A stretch of 42,494 nt of DNA from Acidimicrobiales bacterium (GTDB taxonomy: Bacteria > Actinomycetota > Acidimicrobiia > Acidimicrobiales > Acidimicrobilacustridaceae): positions 1 through 42,494 of the forward strand of contig JAGQTE010000485.1 of NCBI GenBank assembly GCA_020439175.1. The letters run 5' to 3'. This document shows, in pieces, positions 1-10,638 of this stretch (positions are counted from its first letter, which is position 1; every line of letters begins with the position of its first letter). The position numbers were made by a program, and so were the translations under genes. The notes under the pieces were generated by a model. The model saw only the letters and a list, made by a program, of their open reading frames with translations, did not search any database and was not told where the DNA came from.

Positions 1-3000
1 GTACCTGCGGCGCCGGAGGAGGCCGGCGTGCCGCTGCGCGGCGCGGCCGCACGCATCGTCGCCAACATGGAGGCGAGCCTCGCCGTCCCCACGGCCACCA
101 GCTTCCGCGAGGTGCCGGCCAAGCTCCTCGAGGTCAACCGGGAGACGATCAACGACTACCTGGCCCGCAGCCGCGGCGGGAAGATCAGCTTCACCCACCT
201 CATCGGCTACGCCGTCGTGCGCGCCATCGCCGACGTGGTGCCCGCGCTCAACGCCACCTTCACCGCCGGCGACGACGGCACGCCACGCATCGTGCGCCAC
301 GAGCACGTCTCGCTCGGGTTGGCCGTCGACGTCGAGAAGGCCGACGGCTCGCGCACCCTGGTCGTGCCCGTCATCCGCGACGCCGACACGATGGACTTCG
401 CCGGCTTCTTCCACGCCTACGAGGAGCTGATCCGCAAGGTCCGGACCAACAAGCTGACCCCGGACGACTTCGCCGGCGCCACCGTCACCCTGACCAATCC
501 CGGCACGATCGGCACCGAGCGGTCGGTGCCGCGGCTCATGCCCGGCCAAGGCGCCATCATCGGCGTCGGGGCCATCGGGTACCCCACGGCGTTCGCCGGT
601 GCCGACCCGGCGACGCTGGCCGAGCTCGGGCTGTCGAAGGTCATCACGATCAGCTCGACCTACGACCACCGCATCATCCAGGGCGCCGAGTCCGGTCTGT
701 TCCTCAAGCGCGTGCACGAGCAGCTGGCGGGCGACGGCGACTTCTACGACGTGGTGTTCGCCAGCATGGGCATCCCCTACGAGCCGGTCGGGTGGGCCCG
801 TGACCGCTTCGGCGCCGACCACGAGGACGCCTTCGTCGTCAAGCAGACGCAGGTCGACCGCCTGATCAACATGCACCGGGTGCGCGGCCACCTGATCGCC
901 GACCTCGATCCGCTGGCGGCCGAGGAACCGCACCTGCACTCCGAGCTCGACCCCGCCACCTACGGCCTCACCATCTGGGACCTCGACCGCGAGTTCCTCA
1001 GCCACGGGGTCAACAACACCGACACGATGCGGTTGCGCGACCTGCTCAAGGTGGTGCGCGACGCCTACTGCCGCACGGTCGGCATCGAGTACATGCACAT
1101 CCAGGATCCGGAGGAGAAGCGCTGGATCCAGCAGCACGTCGAGGGCGTGACGACGACGCTGGACCTCGACGAGCAACGCCACATCCTCGGCCGCCTCAAC
1201 GCCGCCGAGGCGCTCGAGCGGTTCTTGAGCACCAAGTACCTGGGCCAGAAGCGATTCGGCATCGAGGGCGCGGAGAGCGCCATCCCGCTGCTCGATGCGC
1301 TGCTGAGCGCCGCCGCCGACCAGGGGCTGCCCATGGCGGTCATGGGCATGGCGCACCGGGGCCGCCTCAACGTGCTCGCCAACATCGTCGGCAAGTCGTA
1401 CGAACAGCTCTTCGCCGAGTTCGAGGGCTGGGTCGACCCCGAGTCCGTCCAGGGCTCGGGCGACGTGAAGTACCACCTGGGCCAGACGGGCGCGCTCACC
1501 AGTCGCAACGGCAACCGCATCGCCGTGCACCTGGCCGCCAACCCCAGCCACCTCGAGGCGGTCGATCCGGTGGTGGTCGGCATGGCCCGTGCCCACATGG
1601 ACACCATCGAGCCGCCGGGGAACTACCCGGTGCTGCCCGTGCTCATCCACGGCGACGCCGCCTTCGCAGGGCAGGGCGTGGTGGCGGAGACGCTGAACCT
1701 GTCCAACATCAAGGGCTACCGGGTCGGTGGCACGGTGCACGTCATCATCAACAACCAGCTCGGCTTCACGACGCCGCCGCATCGGGCGCGCAGCTCCGAG
1801 TACTGCACCGACATCGCCAAGATGGTGCAGGCGCCGATCTTCCACGTGAACGGCGACGACCCGGAGGCGTGCGTCCGCGTCGCCCGCCTGGCCTTCGCCT
1901 ACCGGGAGCGCTGGCACGGCGACGTGGTGATCGACATGGTCTGCTACCGCCGCCACGGGCACAACGAGGGTGACGACCCGTCCTACACGCAGCCGCTCAT
2001 GTACAAGCGGATCGACCAGCGGCGCAGCGTCCGGAAGATCTACACCGAGCTGCTCGTGCGGCGCGGCGACCTCACGCTCGAGGAGGCCGAGGCCGCGCTC
2101 GACGACTTCCACGCGCAGCTCCAGCGCGCCCTCGACGAGACCCGGTCCGCCAAGCCCGAGGAACCGGCGACGGTCCCGGTGCGCCCCCTCGTCGGCGTGC
2201 TGCCCCACGTCGAGACCGGCGTGCCGCGACCCGAGCTCGACGCCGTCTTCGCCATCGTGGACGCCATCCCCGATGGCTTCACCGTCCACCCGAAGCTGGC
2301 CAAGCAGCTCGACACCCGACGCGCCATGTACACCGACGAGGGCGAGGTCGACTGGGCGCTGGGTGAGGCCCTCGCCTTCGCCACCCTCGTGCACGAGGGC
2401 CACGACATCCGTGTGACCGGTGAGGACACGCGACGCGGCACCTTCTCGCAACGCCACGCCGTGCTCGTCGACTACGAGACCGAGCTCGAGCACTGCCCGA
2501 TCCGGTCCGCCGCCGCGCCCGGCGCGCACTTCTGGATCTACGACTCGTTGCTGTCCGAGTACGCCGCGCTCGGGTTCGAGTACGGCTACTCGGTCGCCAA
2601 CCAGGACGCCCTGGTCATCTGGGAGGGCCAGTTCGGCGACTTCATGAACGGCGCCCAGATCATCATCGACCAGTTCCTCACCACGGCCGAGGACAAGTGG
2701 TCGCAGACGTCGGGCCTGACGCTGCTGCTCCCCCATGGCTTCGAGGGCCAAGGCCCCGAGCACAGCTCCGGACGCATCGAACGGTTCCTGACCCTCGCCG
2801 CCGACGACAACATCCAGGTCTGCAACGCCACGACGGCAGCGCAGTACTTCCACCTGCTGCGCCGTCAGCTCGTGCGCGACGTGCGCAAGCCGCTGGTGGT
2901 GTTCACGCCCAAGTCCGGCTTGCGCGCCAAGGCCACGCGCTCACCGGTCGACGACCTCACCCACGGCTCGTTCGCCGAGTTGCTCGACGATCCGATGCTC

Positions 3001-3396
3001 GTCGCCACCGATCCGGGCGCCATCCGGCGGGTCGTGCTCGCCAGCGGCAAGGTGGCGATGGAGGCGATCGCCGAGCGCGACGCGCGCGGCGGCATCGGTG
3101 CGCTGCCCGTCGCCATCGTGCGGCTGGAGCAGCTCTACCCGTGGCCGGACCAGGCCCTCGACCACGTCCTCGCCCGGTACGCCAACGCCCGCGAGATCGT
3201 CTGGCTCCAGGAGGAGCCCGAGAACATGGGCGCGTGGAACTTCGTCAAGGGACGGCTGTACGAGCCCTACGGCGACACCCACGCCATCCGCCGCGTGAGC
3301 CGCGTCGAGTCGGCGAGCCCGGCGACCGGAGTGCACGCCATCCACGTCCAAGAGCAGCGCCAGCTCTTCGAGGACGCGTTCGCGGGGCTCAGCTGA
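1..3396 (+). CDS. kgd: Multifunctional 2-oxoglutarate metabolism enzyme Kgd (E2-E1 fusion), 5' end missing
   Basis: The reading frame is open from base 1, so the gene starts upstream; about 1131 residues are visible and roughly the first hundred or more are missing. Visible residues 1-235 form the E2 (succinyltransferase) catalytic domain with the active-site motif DHRIIQG (His near residue 223). The rest is a SucA-type E1 domain: HRGRLNVLAN, a thiamine diphosphate motif starting GD near 551 and ending NN near 584, then the transketolase-like and C-terminal domains (EGQFGDFMNGAQ). This E2-E1 fusion is the actinobacterial alternative to separate SucA and SucB. It decarboxylates 2-oxoglutarate in the TCA cycle and can act as the E1o part of the oxoglutarate dehydrogenase complex. 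The stop is at 3394-3396. Confidence 0.96.
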   Translation, partial: VPAAPEEAGVPLRGAAARIVANMEASLAVPTATSFREVPAKLLEVNRETINDYLARSRGGKISFTHLIGYAVVRAIADVVPALNATFTAGDDGTPRIVRHEHVSLGLAVDVEKADGSRTLVVPVIRDADTMDFAGFFHAYEELIRKVRTNKLTPDDFAGATVTLTNPGTIGTERSVPRLMPGQGAIIGVGAIGYPTAFAGADPATLAELGLSKVITISSTYDHRIIQGAESGLFLKRVHEQLAGDGDFYDVVFASMGIPYEPVGWARDRFGADHEDAFVVKQTQVDRLINMHRVRGHLIADLDPLAAEEPHLHSELDPATYGLTIWDLDREFLSHGVNNTDTMRLRDLLKVVRDAYCRTVGIEYMHIQDPEEKRWIQQHVEGVTTTLDLDEQRHILGRLNAAEALERFLSTKYLGQKRFGIEGAESAIPLLDALLSAAADQGLPMAVMGMAHRGRLNVLANIVGKSYEQLFAEFEGWVDPESVQGSGDVKYHLGQTGALTSRNGNRIAVHLAANPSHLEAVDPVVVGMARAHMDTIEPPGNYPVLPVLIHGDAAFAGQGVVAETLNLSNIKGYRVGGTVHVIINNQLGFTTPPHRARSSEYCTDIAKMVQAPIFHVNGDDPEACVRVARLAFAYRERWHGDVVIDMVCYRRHGHNEGDDPSYTQPLMYKRIDQRRSVRKIYTELLVRRGDLTLEEAEAALDDFHAQLQRALDETRSAKPEEPATVPVRPLVGVLPHVETGVPRPELDAVFAIVDAIPDGFTVHPKLAKQLDTRRAMYTDEGEVDWALGEALAFATLVHEGHDIRVTGEDTRRGTFSQRHAVLVDYETELEHCPIRSAAAPGAHFWIYDSLLSEYAALGFEYGYSVANQDALVIWEGQFGDFMNGAQIIIDQFLTTAEDKWSQTSGLTLLLPHGFEGQGPEHSSGRIERFLTLAADDNIQVCNATTAAQYFHLLRRQLVRDVRKPLVVFTPKSGLRAKATRSPVDDLTHGSFAELLDDPMLVATDPGAIRRVVLASGKVAMEAIAERDARGGIGALPVAIVRLEQLYPWPDQALDHVLARYANAREIVWLQEEPENMGAWNFVKGRLYEPYGDTHAIRRVSRVESASPATGVHAIHVQEQRQLFEDAFAGLS

Positions 3397-3437
3397 GCCG
3401 ATCGCATCCCGGCGCCGCCCGTCGGAGCGCTGCCGCC

Positions 3438-4619
3438 GTGCTGGCGGCCGCTGCGGTCGTCCTCATGGCGGTCGCCGCGGGACCCGGCAAGGCTGCGGCC
3501 GCGCCGATCGATGCCGACCCCGCCACCGTCGAGGTCCAGAGCGACCTGACCTACGCCACGCCCGATGGCACCGCCGTGCAGCTCGACGCCTACCTGCCGC
3601 CGGCCGGCACGGGCACGTCCACGGCTCGGCCGGCGGTCGTGCTCATCCACGGCGGCGGCTGGAAGGCCGGCGACAAGTCGGGCGTCGCCGCACTGGGGCG
3701 CGCCATCGCCGCCCACGGCTGGCCGGCCTTCGCCATCAACTACCGCATGACCACCGATCACCCGTGGCCCGACGAGCTGAACGACGTGCGGGCGGCGGTG
3801 CGGTGGGTGCAGGACAACGCCGACCGCTTCGGCGTCGACCCGTCCCGGATCGCGGCGTTCGGCGGTTCGGCCGGCGGCCACCTGGCCATGATGGCGGGGA
3901 CGAACGGCGTGGGCGACGGGCACGCGCCGCTCAAGGCCGTGGTGAGCTGGTCGGGACCGACCGACCTCCGCACCATCACGCCGCCCGACGTCCCACCGTC
4001 CGCCAGTCCCACCGTGCCCGGCACCCGTGCCCCGATCGATCCGGTCGGCTGCGGCACCGACACGCTGTGCGTCGGCTACCTCGACCCGAACCTCGTCCCC
4101 GACTTCATCGGGTGCGCCATCGACGTCTGCCCCGACGCGTACGCCTCGGCCTCTCCCGTCGTCCAGGTGACGAAGGCATCGCCACCGATGTTCCTCGCCA
4201 ACTCCGAGACCGAGCTCGTCCCGGTGTCCCAGCTCTACGAGATGGCCAACGCCCTCAACGCCGCAGGACGCAGCTCGACCCTGTTGGTCGTGCCCGGCGA
4301 CCGCCATGCCGATGCGTACGCCGACGTGGCGCTCGCACCGTCGATCGCCTTCCTCGACACCTTCCTCGCCGACGGCGCACAGGCGGGCATCACCCCGAAG
4401 TCGCCCCCGACGACGGCGGCCGGCTCGGCGGCGCTGCCGGAGCTCACCGACGGATGGCAGCTGCCCAACGCCGCCGCCGACCTGCCGCGCGACCTGCGCG
4501 GGACGGACCCGTGGTGGCAGCGTGCGCTGCCCTACGCCCTGGTGCTCGTCGCGGTGGCGATCCTCGTGGGGGCCATCGTCACGCGAGTGAGAAGCCGACG
4601 ATCGACGCCAGCTCCGTGA
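3438..4619 (+). CDS. Secreted alpha/beta hydrolase (esterase/lipase-like) with C-terminal membrane anchor
   Basis: An alpha/beta hydrolase of the BD-FAE/esterase type. HGGGW near residues 71-75 is the oxyanion-hole motif. GGSAGG contains the nucleophile Ser near 144, and RHAD near 290 is the likely catalytic His. The chain ends with a hydrophobic segment (about 357-380) followed by a basic tail, so the enzyme is probably exported and held at the membrane by its C terminus. The GTG at 3438 gives a hydrophobic start without basic residues. An in-frame CTG at 3393, overlapping the kgd stop, would add an Arg-rich n-region and give a better signal peptide, so the start is uncertain. It lies 41 bases behind kgd and its 3' end overlaps the opposing HAD gene by 41 bases. 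The substrate is unknown. Confidence 0.85.
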   Translation: MLAAAAVVLMAVAAGPGKAAAAPIDADPATVEVQSDLTYATPDGTAVQLDAYLPPAGTGTSTARPAVVLIHGGGWKAGDKSGVAALGRAIAAHGWPAFAINYRMTTDHPWPDELNDVRAAVRWVQDNADRFGVDPSRIAAFGGSAGGHLAMMAGTNGVGDGHAPLKAVVSWSGPTDLRTITPPDVPPSASPTVPGTRAPIDPVGCGTDTLCVGYLDPNLVPDFIGCAIDVCPDAYASASPVVQVTKASPPMFLANSETELVPVSQLYEMANALNAAGRSSTLLVVPGDRHADAYADVALAPSIAFLDTFLADGAQAGITPKSPPTTAAGSAALPELTDGWQLPNAAADLPRDLRGTDPWWQRALPYALVLVAVAILVGAIVTRVRSRRSTPAP

Positions 4620-5211
4620 TGGCGGCGTCGGGGTCCACCACCTTGATCGTGCGCATGCCCATGGCGGCCGCCGGCTTGAGGTTCACGCCGAGGTCGTCGA
4701 GGAACACCGCCTCGCTCGGCTCGATGGCCAAGGCGTCGCACGCCAGCTCGTAGAAGCGGGGCTCGGGCTTGCGCACACCGACGCGCGCCGACTCCACGAT
4801 GACGTCGAACTCCGCCAGCACGGCCGCGAAGGGCGACGGGGTGGCACCGTCGCCGGTGAGGAAGTTGTTGGTCAACAGGCCGGTGGCCAGGCGCTCGTGC
4901 ACGCGCGTCAGCGCCCGCACCATCGCCGGCCGCAGGTCGCCGGCGAGCAGCGCCAGCACGTCGGCCCCGGGCACCTCGTGCCCGAGCTCCGCCGACTCGG
5001 CGGCGAAGGCGGCGTCGAACGCCGCCGGGGAGAGCTCGGCACGCTCGAGGCGCGCCCAGGCGTTGTGATGATGGTTGCGGGCGTTGACCGACCGGATGAA
5101 GCCGGCGGGCAACGCATGCTCGGCCTCGTAGCGGGCGAACGCGTCGAACGGCGACGTGGTGAGCACGCCACCGAAGTCGAACAGCACGGCGCGCACCGCG
5201 GTGCCGCTCAC
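4579..5211 (-). CDS. HAD-superfamily hydrolase (ACAD10/epoxide hydrolase N-domain-like)
   Basis: A 210-residue protein with the four HAD motifs: LFDFGGVL at the N terminus (nucleophile Asp12), LLTNNF (motif II), the Lys of RKPEPRFYELA (motif III) and VFLDDLGVN (motif IV). The layout and the KPAAAMGMRTI ending match the phosphatase-like domain of ACAD10 and soluble epoxide hydrolases. The usual acid/base Asp two residues after the nucleophile is Gly here, so ordinary phosphatase activity should not be assumed. The GTG start at 5211 overlaps the M20 peptidase stop in a GTGA tetranucleotide, implying translational coupling. The 3' end overlaps the convergent hydrolase gene by 41 bases. The substrate cannot be told. 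Confidence 0.88.
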   Translation of the reverse strand: MSGTAVRAVLFDFGGVLTTSPFDAFARYEAEHALPAGFIRSVNARNHHHNAWARLERAELSPAAFDAAFAAESAELGHEVPGADVLALLAGDLRPAMVRALTRVHERLATGLLTNNFLTGDGATPSPFAAVLAEFDVIVESARVGVRKPEPRFYELACDALAIEPSEAVFLDDLGVNLKPAAAMGMRTIKVVDPDAAITELASIVGFSLA

Positions 5212-6551
5212 GCCAGCACGTCCCGCGCCACGGCCTCCCACAGATCGGTCGACAGCGCCAGCGACTCGATGTCGACCCGCTCGTCGTCGCCGTGGAACAT
5301 GGCACCGAAGTCCTCGAAGCGCATGCGTTCGCTGAACAACCCGAACCCGTAGCCGACGGCGCCGGCCCGCCGGAAGAAGCGTGCATCGGTGGCGCCGACC
5401 GACAGGTAGGGCACGGTCCGGCTGCCCGGGTACCACCGCTGCGTGGCGCGGGCCAGGGCGTCCCACATCGGCGTGTCCGTCGGCGAGGCCGTCGCCGGGT
5501 CCACCACCACCGGCTCGATCTCGACGTCCACGGCGAGATCGCCCAACGCCTCGACCAGCACGGCGTGCGCCTGCGACGGCGTCTGGCCGGGCAGCGTCCT
5601 GATGTCGACGTCGAGCTCGACGACGTCGGGGATGACGTTGGTCTTCACGCCGCCGTGCACGACGGTCGGCGCCATGGTGAGGTGCGTGCAGGCGTGCAGC
5701 TCGCGCGCCATGCCGACAGGGAGCGCACCCAGGGCGTCGCGCAGCCCGTCGGGTGTGCGCAGCTGCTGCCGCAGCTCGTCGGGCAGACCGAGGGCGTCGA
5801 CGAAGCGCTCGAAGGTGTCGTGGATCATCGTCTCCGGCACGTGGGCGTCGAGGCGGGCCACGACGGCGGCCGCCTTCACCAGCGCGTTGTCCGTCCGGTA
5901 CGGGCGCGAGCCGTGGCCCGGCGTGCCGCGCACCCTCAACCGGCACCAGTAGCACCCCTTCTCGCCGACGATCACCGGAAGGGCGATGCCGGCAGGCGTC
6001 GGGATCGGGATGCCGCCGGACTCGGTGAGCACGTAGTCACCGGCGACCGCCTCCCATTCGTGCGACACGAGGTGGTCGGCGCCGTAGGTGCCGGCCGCCT
6101 CCTCGTCGGCGACGCCGACGAACACCAGCGAGCCCCGTGGGGCGAAGCCACCGTCGGCCAGCCGCTTGAACGCCACCGCCATCGACGCCGTGAGGTTCAA
6201 CATGTCGACGGCGCCGCGGCCCCACACCTCGCCGTCGATCAGCTCACCGCCGAACGGGTCATGACGCCACCGGTCGGCGTTCACCGGAACGACGTCCGTG
6301 TGCGCCAGCCAGACCATCGTCGGTGCCGACGGGTCCGAGCCCTCGATGCGCGCCACGAGGCTCTCGCGCCCGGGCGCCGGCTCGAAGCGATCGGCGTCGA
6401 GCCCCCGCACGCCGAGGTAGTCGGCGAGCAGCGCGGCGCTGCGTGCTTCGTGGCCCGACCCGACCGTGCCGTCGTTCACGCAGGCGTTGCGGATCAGGTG
6501 CTGCAACAGCTCGACGGTCTCCGCCGGATCGCTCGTGTCGCCGTCGCTCAT
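5208..6551 (-). CDS. M20-family metallopeptidase / amidohydrolase
   Basis: A 447-residue M20/ArgE/DapE/CPG2-type enzyme. The two-zinc site is visible: HTD (His84, Asp86), Asp116 in GRGAVDML, the Glu pair in ADEEAAG (150-151), a later acidic ligand in TESGG, and a C-terminal His in AMFHGDDE. A dimerisation (lid) domain with RGTPGHGS lies in the middle. The family hydrolyses N-acyl amino acids or small peptides; the exact substrate cannot be read from sequence. I chose the ATG at 6551 because it begins the conserved domain and a TACGCT -10 box lies seven bases upstream, which suggests a leaderless mRNA. Longer upstream reading has no family similarity. The downstream HAD gene is coupled by GTGA. 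Confidence 0.93.
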   Translation of the reverse strand: MSDGDTSDPAETVELLQHLIRNACVNDGTVGSGHEARSAALLADYLGVRGLDADRFEPAPGRESLVARIEGSDPSAPTMVWLAHTDVVPVNADRWRHDPFGGELIDGEVWGRGAVDMLNLTASMAVAFKRLADGGFAPRGSLVFVGVADEEAAGTYGADHLVSHEWEAVAGDYVLTESGGIPIPTPAGIALPVIVGEKGCYWCRLRVRGTPGHGSRPYRTDNALVKAAAVVARLDAHVPETMIHDTFERFVDALGLPDELRQQLRTPDGLRDALGALPVGMARELHACTHLTMAPTVVHGGVKTNVIPDVVELDVDIRTLPGQTPSQAHAVLVEALGDLAVDVEIEPVVVDPATASPTDTPMWDALARATQRWYPGSRTVPYLSVGATDARFFRRAGAVGYGFGLFSERMRFEDFGAMFHGDDERVDIESLALSTDLWEAVARDVLA

Positions 6552-6558
6552 CGCCGGC

Positions 6559-6564
6559 AGCGTA
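6559..6564 (-). promoter_or_regulatory. -10 element of a leaderless promoter for the M20 peptidase gene
   Basis: On the minus strand TACGCT (TANNNT) is followed by seven bases and then the ATG at 6551. There is no Shine-Dalgarno sequence between them, so transcription probably starts at or next to the ATG. Confidence 0.55.
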
Positions 6565-6696
6565 GGCTGGCCCGGCCATCGGTGTCGCGCCTCGTGTGCC
6601 ACCGCTCGGTCCCGGTCCCCGGAGCGCATCGAGAACGCTCGGCGACGAGATCGGCGGCGTGCGAACGGCGTCGGCACCTCGAACCAAGGATCTTCC

Positions 6697-7905
6697 ATGC
6701 CGACGAAGCTCTCCCACGTGGTCGTGGACGGCTCGAACATCGCGACCGAGGGGCGCAGCCTGCCCAGCCTGGCCCAACTCGACGAGGCGGTCACGACCTT
6801 CAGCAAGGAGTACGAGGTCGAGACCCTGGTCGTGGTGGTCGACGCCACCTTCGGTCACCGCATCGACGAGTCCGAACGGGCGGCGTTCGACGAGGCGATC
6901 TCCCACGGGGAGATCGTCACGCCGCCGGCGGGCATCATCGGGCGCGGCGATGCCTTCGTGCTCGAGATCGCCGAGCGGTCCGGCGCCACCGTGCTCTCGA
7001 ACGACTCCTTCCAGGAGTTCCACGGCACCGCCACCTGGTTGTTCGACAGCGGCCGGCTGATCGGCGGCAAGCCCGTGCCCGGCATCGGGTGGGTGTTCGT
7101 CGACCGGGTGCCCGTGCGCGGGCCCGTCAGCCGACGCGCCGTCAAGGACGCCAAGGACGGCAAGACGTCCGGCACCGGTGGGGCGCGGCCGAACCGGCGC
7201 CGCGAGCGGTCGAAGGGCAAGCGCGACGACACGCCGGCGAAGGACAAGGGCAAGGACAACGCCAAGTCCAAGGCCAAGGGCGGCAACGCCGGGCGCTCGG
7301 CCGGAGACGGCTCGGGCGGGGGTCGCAAGCGTCGCAGCCGCGGCGGTCCGACCGACTACATCAACGACGCCCTGCCGTTCATCGAGTTCGTCGGCGCGCA
7401 TCCGGTGGGCAGCGAGGTCGACGGCGAGGTCATCGAGTTCTCGAGCCACGGCGCGTACGTGCTCGCCGCCGGTGCACGCTGCTACCTCCCCCTCCGCTCG
7501 ATGGGTGATCCACCGCCGCGCTCGGCGCGCGACGTGTTGTCGTTGGGAGAGACGAAGACCTTCGTCGTCGACGGCATCGACACACCGCGGCGCGGCATCG
7601 ACGTGGCGCTGCCGGTTGCCGAGCAGCAGCGCGACGGGAAAGCCGACATCCGCTCCCGTGTCACTGATACAACAGTGCAACCAGATACGTCCGCCGAGGA
7701 GGCGCCGGTGACACCAGCAAAGAAGGCAACGAAGAAGGCCGCCAAGAAGGCACCCGCGAAGAAGGCCGCCAAGAAGGCACCCGCGAAGAAGGCCGCCAAG
7801 AAGGCACCGGCCAAGAAGGCCGCCAAGAAGGCACCCGCGAAGAAGGCCGCCAAGAAGGCACCCGCCAAGAAGGCACCGGCCAAGAAGGCTGCCAAGAAGC
7901 GCTGA
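6697..7905 (+). CDS. NYN (Regnase/Zc3h12a-like) nuclease domain - S1 domain - histone H1-like lysine tail protein
   Basis: A 402-residue protein in three parts. Residues 5-135 are a NYN/PIN-like fold resembling the Zc3h12a (Regnase-1) RNase: VVVDGSN (Asp11), VVVVDA (Asp49), [12 protein letters not shown] (Asp85) and [10 protein letters not shown] (Asp103) supply the acidic metal-binding residues. Residues 140-220 are a basic low-complexity linker. Residues 237-306 look like an S1/OB RNA-binding domain ([18 protein letters not shown]). Residues 341-402 are a histone H1-like tail built from KKAAKKAPA repeats. The likely role is RNA cleavage or processing with strong nucleic acid binding; this is inference. 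The ATG at 6697 has AAGGA six bases upstream. A GC-rich hairpin separates it from ettA downstream. Confidence 0.88.
   Translation: MPTKLSHVVVDGSNIATEGRSLPSLAQLDEAVTTFSKEYEVETLVVVVDATFGHRIDESERAAFDEAISHGEIVTPPAGIIGRGDAFVLEIAERSGATVLSNDSFQEFHGTATWLFDSGRLIGGKPVPGIGWVFVDRVPVRGPVSRRAVKDAKDGKTSGTGGARPNRRRERSKGKRDDTPAKDKGKDNAKSKAKGGNAGRSAGDGSGGGRKRRSRGGPTDYINDALPFIEFVGAHPVGSEVDGEVIEFSSHGAYVLAAGARCYLPLRSMGDPPPRSARDVLSLGETKTFVVDGIDTPRRGIDVALPVAEQQRDGKADIRSRVTDTTVQPDTSAEEAPVTPAKKATKKAAKKAPAKKAAKKAPAKKAAKKAPAKKAAKKAPAKKAAKKAPAKKAPAKKAAKKR
7732..7866 (+). repeat. Five tandem 27-base repeats encoding KKAAKKAPA
   Basis: Five near-identical 27-base units, each beginning AAGAAGGCCGCC, run head to tail from 7732, 7759, 7786, 7813 and 7840. 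They encode the nine-residue repeat of the lysine tail; a shortened unit follows to 7902. Differences between units are silent (CCCGCG, CCGGCC, CCCGCC), so slippage may vary copy number while selection keeps the protein repeat. Confidence 0.9.
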
Positions 7906-7944
7906 CGCTTCCCGGCCGATTCCTCGGCCGGCCGAGATGCACAC

Positions 7945-7970
7945 GGGGCCCCCGCTCAGGCGGGGGCCCC
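7945..7970 (+). terminator. GC-rich hairpin after the NYN-S1 gene
   Basis: GGGGCCCCCG at 7945-7954 pairs perfectly with 7961-7970 across a six-base loop, 40 bases after the stop codon. No T-run follows, so it is a terminator-like hairpin of the kind common in GC-rich actinobacteria rather than a classical intrinsic terminator. Confidence 0.55.
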
Positions 7971-7978
7971 GGCGCGTC

Positions 7979-7984
7979 TAACCT
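7979..7984 (+). promoter_or_regulatory. -10 element for ettA
   Basis: TAACCT lies nine bases before the ATG at 7994, and no Shine-Dalgarno sequence is present in between. This fits a leaderless or nearly leaderless transcript that starts just after the upstream hairpin. Confidence 0.45.
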
Positions 7985-7993
7985 CGCCGCCCT

Positions 7994-9742
<1,749 letters not shown>

Positions 9743-10023
9743 TCGTCGGCTCGATCCGAGACTCCAACGGCATGGCCGTGACCTTCGGGTTGGCCACGGC
9801 GGTGGCGGTCCTGTTCCTGATCGTGCTCACCGCCGTCGTCGGTCCGGACGCCTTCCGGCGCGGCGCCGACGACTCGGCACCCCCGGCGCGGGCCGACGAT
9901 GCGGTCGCCGCCGACGTCGAGGCGCGCATCGAGGCGCTCGCGGCGGAGGGGACCGACGAGACGGCGCTGCGCAAGCTGGTGGCGCGCGCCGTCGAGCTCG
10001 GCCGCTCCGAGCGCTGACCGCGC

Positions 10024-10638
10024 TCAGCCGGCGTCGAGGTGGGCGACCACCACGGCTGCTTGCGCCGCGGGATCACCGACGTCGGGCGTGAGGCGCAGCT
10101 CGGGTGCCTCGGGGGCCTCGTACGGGTCGTCGATGCCGGTGAAGCCACGCAGCTCACCGGCGCGCGCCTTGGCGTAGAGGCCCTTGGGGTCGCGCTGCTC
10201 GCAGAGCTCGATCGGCGTGTCGACGAAGACCTCGACGAACCCCAGGCCGGCCGCGTCGTGCACGGCGCGGGCCCGTGCCCGCCCGGCGCGGTACGGGCTG
10301 ATCAACGGCACGAGTGCGATCACGCCGGCATCGGCGAACAACCGCGCCACCTCCGCCACGCGCCGCACGTTCTCGTTGCGGTCCTCGGCGGAGAAGCCGA
10401 GGTCGCCGTTCAGCCCGTGCCGCAGGTTGTCGCCGTCGAGCAGGTAGGCGGCGCGACCGGCGGCCAGCAGCTGGCGTTCCACCTCGACCGCCACCGACGA
10501 CTTGCCCGAACCCGACAGCCCGGTGAACCAGACGGTGACGCCCCCGAGGCGGTCGGCGCGCCAGCGCTCGTCCCGTCCGATGGCACCGGGGTGCCAGACG
10601 ACGTTCGGGCTGCGCCCCGCGGCCTCGGCGTCGCTCAC
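10024..10638 (-). CDS. cysC: Adenylylsulfate (APS) kinase
   Basis: A 204-residue APS kinase, which phosphorylates adenylylsulfate to PAPS with ATP. The P-loop GLSGSGKSS is at residues 40-48. [10 protein letters not shown], the conserved [18 protein letters not shown] and [11 protein letters not shown] follow in the family order. The GTG start overlaps the cysN stop in GTGA, so it is the last gene of cysD-cysN-cysC. In mycobacteria CysN and CysC are fused into one chain; here they are separate but translationally coupled. About 25 residues precede the kinase core, including the [11 protein letters not shown] segment common in stand-alone CysC. Confidence 0.95.
   Translation of the reverse strand: MSDAEAAGRSPNVVWHPGAIGRDERWRADRLGGVTVWFTGLSGSGKSSVAVEVERQLLAAGRAAYLLDGDNLRHGLNGDLGFSAEDRNENVRRVAEVARLFADAGVIALVPLISPYRAGRARARAVHDAAGLGFVEVFVDTPIELCEQRDPKGLYAKARAGELRGFTGIDDPYEAPEAPELRLTPDVGDPAAQAAVVVAHLDAG

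Noticed and set aside
7732-7902. Possible CRISPR-like tandem repeat
   Set aside because: The repeats are 27-base coding units without spacers and encode the lysine tail.
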